Source: Poecilobothrus nobilitatus
Taxonomy: Eukaryota; Arthropoda; Insecta; Diptera; Dolichopodidae
Length of the DNA: 64,000 nucleotides
Assembly: GCA_947095535.1 (NCBI GenBank)
Contig: OX352774.1
Location: 109,743,996 to 109,807,995, forward strand
Reading direction: 5' to 3'
Made by a program: the position numbers and the translations under genes. This document shows positions 58,345-64,000 of this stretch, piece after piece (position 1 is the stretch's first letter; each line of letters begins with the position of its first letter). The notes beneath the pieces are model-generated. The model ran no database searches. It was not told where the DNA came from and saw only the letters and a program-made list of their open reading frames with translations.

Positions 58345-58600
58345 TCACATATCGGCTTGTTTTCAATATATATGACACAGATACTTCAAATGTTGGTACT
58401 AATAGAAGATACAAACAATTCTATTACATTTTCCGACCACATAATAATTTATTCAACCAATAACCAAGCAGAAAATATACAGCACAATGTGCAAAAAATT
58501 TTTATTTTAATAATTTTATTACTACAAAATATGATTGCGAAAAATAAACGTCACAGTATTTTACACAGTATGAAACATAAACAGTTGATAGTTTTGTGAT
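58345..58600 (+). pseudogene. Possible reverse-transcriptase scrap (Jockey-like)
   Basis: The open run at 58357-58599 reads MFSIYMTQILQ, then NNSITFSDHIIIYSTNN and then AENIQHNVQKIF. LFNIYMSDIP followed by a variable stretch and FADD-xx-xYS is a familiar layout of Jockey/CR1-type RT palms, so FSDH would be an eroded FADD. No other RT block is readable around it. The call rests on this one pattern and could be chance. Confidence 0.38.
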
Positions 58601-58620
58601 AAAACTAATTTGGGATCATT

Positions 58621-61600
58621 ATAAGAGAGCAACAATAAATACTCCAGAAAATGATTTTTTACTAATATATTCTTCAGCAATGAGGTCTACTTTGAAGAGT
58701 TTCTGCTTATGGGATTTATAGCCCCTGATCATTTCATCTTTTTAAACAAATATGGTGTTATACAAAATCAAAATCATATGCCTTTATTATATCATTATAA
58801 TAGACGGACATGACATGAAAAGTATAAAATTATTACAGTGCGAAGAACATTAACCGACATAACTTAAAATATAATATGATAATCTTTTTAAAGATACACT
58901 AATTAAAAGAATCTATTTATGGTTAGAAAAGATCATAAACATATAAATGTAAGTAAATTAAAATTAAACTTTTAACTAACATTAGTTGTAAAGTACGTTA
59001 AGTTAGGCTAGGGATTATATTAAAAAAAAAAAAGAAAAAAAAAAAAATGAATTGTTTTCTTTATTTTTCAATGTCAGAAAAGCTAGAAATAAATACTTAG
59101 CAGTTAGCAACATTAAAATTAAATACTAAAAGAAAAACAAAAAATTAATTTTGCTTAAGATTAACAAAAGAAATGTAAACTTTTTTAAATGTTAAATCAT
59201 TTAACATAAAACAGACCTTGTCTTTGTTAACTTTTTCCTAGGTTAAATTAAAATAAGATTATATCAAATATAATAAAAATACGTAATTTAAATTTTTTCG
59301 AAATTTTAAATTTGAAATTATATATCATCTATCACATGTAGCTATATCTATATATATACACACATATAATTTGAGTATAAACTAAAGTCTAACGAACCGT
59401 CGAAGCCTTATCCAAAATAATTTATGGTAAAAAAGAAACAAATGCTTTTAGTTTATGTGCCCGCAAACAATCAACAAAACCATTTGCTATTAAAGAACAT
59501 TTAACACAAAAAATATTATTATAATATATATAACAGTATTTTAATCCAATATAAATTTAAGAGTATCCCTATGACTGCACCCCCTCATATATCAACATTT
59601 ATCTGTTATAAAAAATCTGTAAACTTTTTCTGGTTTTAATTTTTGTTTTGTTTTTTGTTCTTTTTTTTTGTTTTTGTTTTTGGTTTTCTGTTTTCTTTTT
59701 TTTATTCCTATTTCACCCTATAATTTTGATCCTTTTAACTAGATTAAAAAGAAATTATGAATTCATGTTAAGAACAAAAGAACAAATACAATAAAACCTA
59801 TAACAAAAAAACATTAAAATGTTTTTACCATACATAAACTCTGTACTTCTTTAAAGTATGGTACGGTTGCTAATGTTAAAATATGAAAGAAGAAAACCAT
59901 GCCTTGAATAGAAGAATGAAGAATAAAACTTTATTTTTAAAAAAAAGTTTTAAACCATTCCTTTTGATGTTAACCGCTATAATTTAATTATATTGTTCTA
60001 AATAAATTCATTCAGGTATATGTATGTATACGATTATATATATATAATTATTAATGAACATATACATTTGATCATATATAGAAAATCTATGTTCCAAACA
60101 AACATTAATAGGTACAATGTTTTTTTTTTTTTTGTTAATTACATTTTCTTGAATGAAAAAAAAGCTGAATCGAAATGTGGACGAACTGATGGTTAAATCT
60201 TTTTTCTATGATGATTATCTTTTTTCATATAATGATTATGTTTGATATTTATACTTTACCAAAGGAGTAATAGACATGAGATTCTTTTATTTTCTATCTC
60301 CTAAAAAAATTCATGTTTCTATGTTTCCAAATAGTTTTCTCTAAGATATTTGGATAACTAACATGACAGTCATTTCAACTATTCGGTTTCCTCTACAGCT
60401 TCTATTGGCAAGACAAAATCCATTTTTAAAATATTCCATCTGTTTCGTATTTGAAATAGACGAGGGAGCCGCCAATTCTGAATAAAATTATAACTATAGC
60501 TCCAGAGTTTTGCACTCCTTTTTGTTCTTTCGCCCTCCACCATCTAATTATTTAACTTTCAAAAGAATTTCGAGGAACCATTATTGGTTACACTTATTAT
60601 CAAGTCTTGATTGACAAGTGTTACAGTTTTCTTTTTCCTTCGGCATTTTCAGTTGCTGGATCTTTTACATTATAAATTTCAGTTACTCAGTCCTTGGTTG
60701 CCAATTAACTTAAATTTAAGGATGTCTTTATTATTATTATAACTACACCCATATTTTTGATGTTTATTCTGACTTTTTCACCTTCACCCGAATTTTCTTT
60801 ACTTTTCTTAATTCTTGCAGATTTTTTCATTTAAAAAAAAAATTTTTCTAATATGTTATATAATAATATAAATAGTAGAAAAAAAGGAGTAAATAATGCC
60901 AAACGTACAACTTTTGGAGTAATATATTTTTAAATTTTTTCATTTCTTTAACAAATTAATTATAAATGAATCAATAAAATATAACTTTCTACTTGAATGC
61001 TCCCTTGTTTTTTTTTTTTGACTGTTACAAAAACTTTTTAGCGCGTCGCAGTACAAGTAAAGTAGTGAATTTCGCTTTATGTGTTTTTTTTTTCTGGTAA
61101 GACTGTATAATATAATACATAATATTATATGCTATATCTGCATATATATCGTAAAAAACAACAACATATCCCCAAAACAAAATTTCTTTCACTTATTACT
61201 CTTTAAATTATTCATAATAAGTGGAAACAAAAAAATTACATACATATGTATATGTTAAGACGTATGATTATTACATTCATTTATTATGCATGTACTGAAA
61301 CATTTATAAATATTTTCTATATCAGATTTTTTCGTATGTATATAATGTACTTTAAAGTAAATATAAAAAAAAAAAAAACTCCATAATTGTTGTATTTGTT
61401 TATTTGCGTATTTATTTATGTTGAAATATCTTCATATATATAAAATTTTATTTATTAAATAATATCGATCCGTCTCAAATTATTAGCCGTCGTCCTTTTA
61501 AGTTAAAAAGGAACTATTTTTATTTAAGAGTTACCAATCGGATCAAAATATTTTCAATTGTAATTTTTTGTAAATTTTTAAAATAGTATTTTGTGAATAA

Positions 61601-63892
61601 CTTTGTAAAAGCAAAGCAACCCATGTTTCCCTACAGGATTTCATGACAAACAAAAAGAAAATAATTTTCTTTTCAAAACCGTTATTCTGAATAAAATCCT
61701 GAAAAGAAAAACAAAATTCCTGCACACTAATATATATTTAGAAAAAAAAAAAAAAATGCTAATAAACTCAGTCTGGCGTTACGAAAACAAAACATGGTTA
61801 ACGAAAAAATTGAGGAAAAAAGATTTAAGAAGCTATAAAAGAGAATTGTTAAGAAAATGATTCAGAGGATGATTTACTATAATAGAATTGAGGCGATCTG
61901 AGCCATAGTACACCATATGAAAATTCCATTTGAAATTAAACGAAATCAAAATTAGATTTTCATATTGAAGATAATTAATAATAACAACTTAAGTAAATCA
62001 ATTCATTTAAAAAAATACTTCTAAACAAGTTAAATATACAATCAATTTAATTCTTGTTTATTTAAGAATCAAATTAAAAAGGGTTTTCTTGTAAAAACTA
62101 GACATTTAATTGATTTAAACAATGCATTTTCTAATGAGAATTAAATAAAAGAAAAAAAAAAAGAAATTAAATGGAGAAAAGAAATTATGTCATGCATTTA
62201 ATATGTGACAACATTTATTATCTAAATTAAAAAATTTTCTCCATAAGAAAAAACCAAATACAAAAAAAAAACTAATCACATTGGTAACCCTTTTAAATTT
62301 TATAAAAACTCCACATGAAACAACTGAATGAATATTTAAAAATTATGTAGTACAAAATTTGAAAATTTATTCCGGCGGCGACAATAATGAAGACGACTAC
62401 TACTGTTATTTTATGATTATCATTATTATAAAGGGTAGGGTAATCACTATAGCAATGATGACAACACTCCTTCCTTTCTTTCATTTTATTTTATTCAATA
62501 AAACAAAAAACAAAAAATAACAAGAATGCAAAAGAAGAAAAATATTTGAATTTCCATTAAGTCACTTCACTAGTAACATATAACCAACAATACATACATA
62601 TACATATTATGATCTATACTTATATGCAGTTGGTTGAAAAAAAATAATTCCTTCTACCCATATTCTCATGTCCTATAAAACTTCTAAAATTTAGTTGTAG
62701 ATATGGTAGAAATTTGTTGTATTTTACCACACATAAACAAAACCAAAAAAAAAATTTACTTTAAACATTAAAAAGAGGGAAATAACGGTAAAGGATATGG
62801 TATTATTAAATATTAATTTAAATTGAAAATTGTATATTTATTCATATACAAATACATTACCAGTATGTGTCGGTTTATTCAGTTATATTATGTTAAGTAT
62901 ATATCATTCGATTTTAAATGTAAATGTATTGTGTTTTATTTATGGAAAGGTATTGATGGACATATGAGTATATACTTGTATTGCAGACAATACAATATGT
63001 GTTTGTTATGTTTGTTGTGTTTTGTTTTTGTTTTTTTAATTATATAATGAAATAACGGTATATTGTCTTTAAATGGACTGCAATTAAATTTAACTGAATG
63101 ATTTCGTGTGTTTTAAACATTTTTTTTTCGTTTGTTTCGTAACATGTGTTATAGTTTTTGTTTTATAATAACATCACCTTACAATTTACATACATAATTA
63201 AGTATATATAATATATTAATGTCCAGTTATATACTTGTAGCTAAATATAACACAAGGGTGAATACTTGGCAGGAATTAGTAAATGATTTCTAAGAAAAAG
63301 AATATTTAATTGACATCGGAAGGTTTAAAGGTATACAAAATTTTTTTAATGGTAAAATAGAACTGCTATGCATGCTATGTATAGAATATGTATCCACCTA
63401 TGTAAGTAAATATGTATATTTTTTACAAAATAATTTTTTGGGGAAATTCCCAGACGTAAACGTTGATTACACTAATATTAAATTGAAATTTCAACAAATT
63501 TATTTTTTTTTTTCTGTTTTTTTATGTTCAATTGAATTCCGTGCCGTCATTTAAATATTCGTTTTTTTGGTAAATTTTTTTTTTTTTTTTGCATTATCCA
63601 TTTTATACCTACTGTGATTTTTAAAATTTAAAGTGGGAAATTTGTAAGTTAGAATAATTTTCCTACAATATGTTATTTAATGTTTTTTTCTTAACCAATT
63701 AAAATTGCGGAACTTTCTTTATATTATTCAGTAATTTTCAATACAGAGTTCTTTTTAGTAACGAGTTTGTGCTTGGTAAATTTGAGTTATACCCTATAAT
63801 TATGTCTTGTAAGCCTTAATTTATCGGAATATGATTTTGTTGTCCAGAATTCTGTATTTTATGGTAATTTACGAGCTTAAACAATAATATAA
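58621..63892. other. Long AT-rich non-coding stretch
   Basis: Over 5 kb with no supported gene. It has T/G-rich runs (59640-59705), many A/T homopolymers, TA tracts at 59345-59370 and 60020-60050, and scattered ttattattat motifs. The frames at 62293-62484, 62823-63047 and 63372-63554 show no domain. It could be intron or UTR but there is no direct sign. Confidence 0.45.
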
Positions 63893-64000
63893 AACGAGGA
63901 AGAATACAGTTGACTTTGTCAACTCTTAGATACCCGTACGAACCGTTAGTATGTTCACAACCTGTCACTTTGCTTACAATATTATTTTTTAAATATTTTA
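63893..64000 (-). mobile_element. HINE entering the window, minus strand (partial)
   Basis: aacgaggaagaatacagttg followed by the hairpin and gatacccgtacgaaccgtta is the exact complement of the HINE 3' end. The element continues beyond the window edge. Its terminal hairpin is intact (agttgac-tttg-tcaact region, 63909-63926), so it may be a young copy. Confidence 0.82.

Overview
The window looks like a gene-free stretch (intergenic or deep intronic) of an AT-rich dipteran fly genome. By eye A+T is about three quarters or more, with long A/T runs and no open frame that looks like a host exon. Three things point to a fly: tetranucleotide-bearing Helentron-type elements with the build of Drosophila DINE-1/INE-1, a LOA/I-group LINE whose ORF1 carries a DUF4780-type domain, and tRNA-headed SINEs. 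The species cannot be named from the sequence. Everything protein-like here is retrotransposon debris.

Layout. 1-9.5 kb: AT-rich background with a 520-bp MITE (1750-2269), two minus-strand SINEs of one family (SINE-C; 1.1 and 3.7 kb), a TAA/ATT microsatellite that appears to be the tail of the second, and one copy of an unclassified repeat (3.07 kb). 9.55-12.72 kb: two full-length 1.6-kb Helentron-like elements (called HINE here) head to tail. 12.7-16.5 kb: background. 16.5-20.9 kb: two tRNA-derived SINEs (SINE-A) among decayed HINE pieces. 22.2-27.0 kb: one deleted HINE and two short HINE-related elements with other bodies. 28.1-29.5 kb: a 5'-truncated LINE with RNase H and a 12-bp target-site duplication (TSD), then a second copy of the unclassified repeat. 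31.2-31.7 kb: a TA-flanked MITE. 33.3-40.8 kb: three foldback elements with internally repetitive inverted arms, two of them sharing a core repeat, plus a SINE-A. 42.04-45.81 kb: the main coding relic, a LOA/I-group LINE with ORF1, endonuclease, reverse transcriptase and the start of RNase H, broken by many lesions but still flanked by a near-perfect TSD. 46-46.9 kb: decayed HINE. 49.3-50.9 kb: a third full HINE. 51.2-54.6 kb: a SINE cluster with families A and B. 56.2-56.8 kb: an RTE-like LINE tail with a 240-bp tandem duplication. 58.3-58.6 kb: a possible reverse-transcriptase scrap. 58.6-63.9 kb: background. 63.89 kb to the end: a HINE entering the window on the minus strand.

How the parts relate. 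None of the elements is autonomous as it stands. The LINE relics represent the kind of machinery that moves SINEs by target-primed reverse transcription. The HINEs would need Rep/helicase from an autonomous Helentron and the MITEs a transposase, and neither is in the window. The points I consider most worth a second look are the nested foldback elements at 33-41 kb, the stem shared by SINE families A and B that differs by two compensated base pairs between copies, and the head-to-tail HINE pair.
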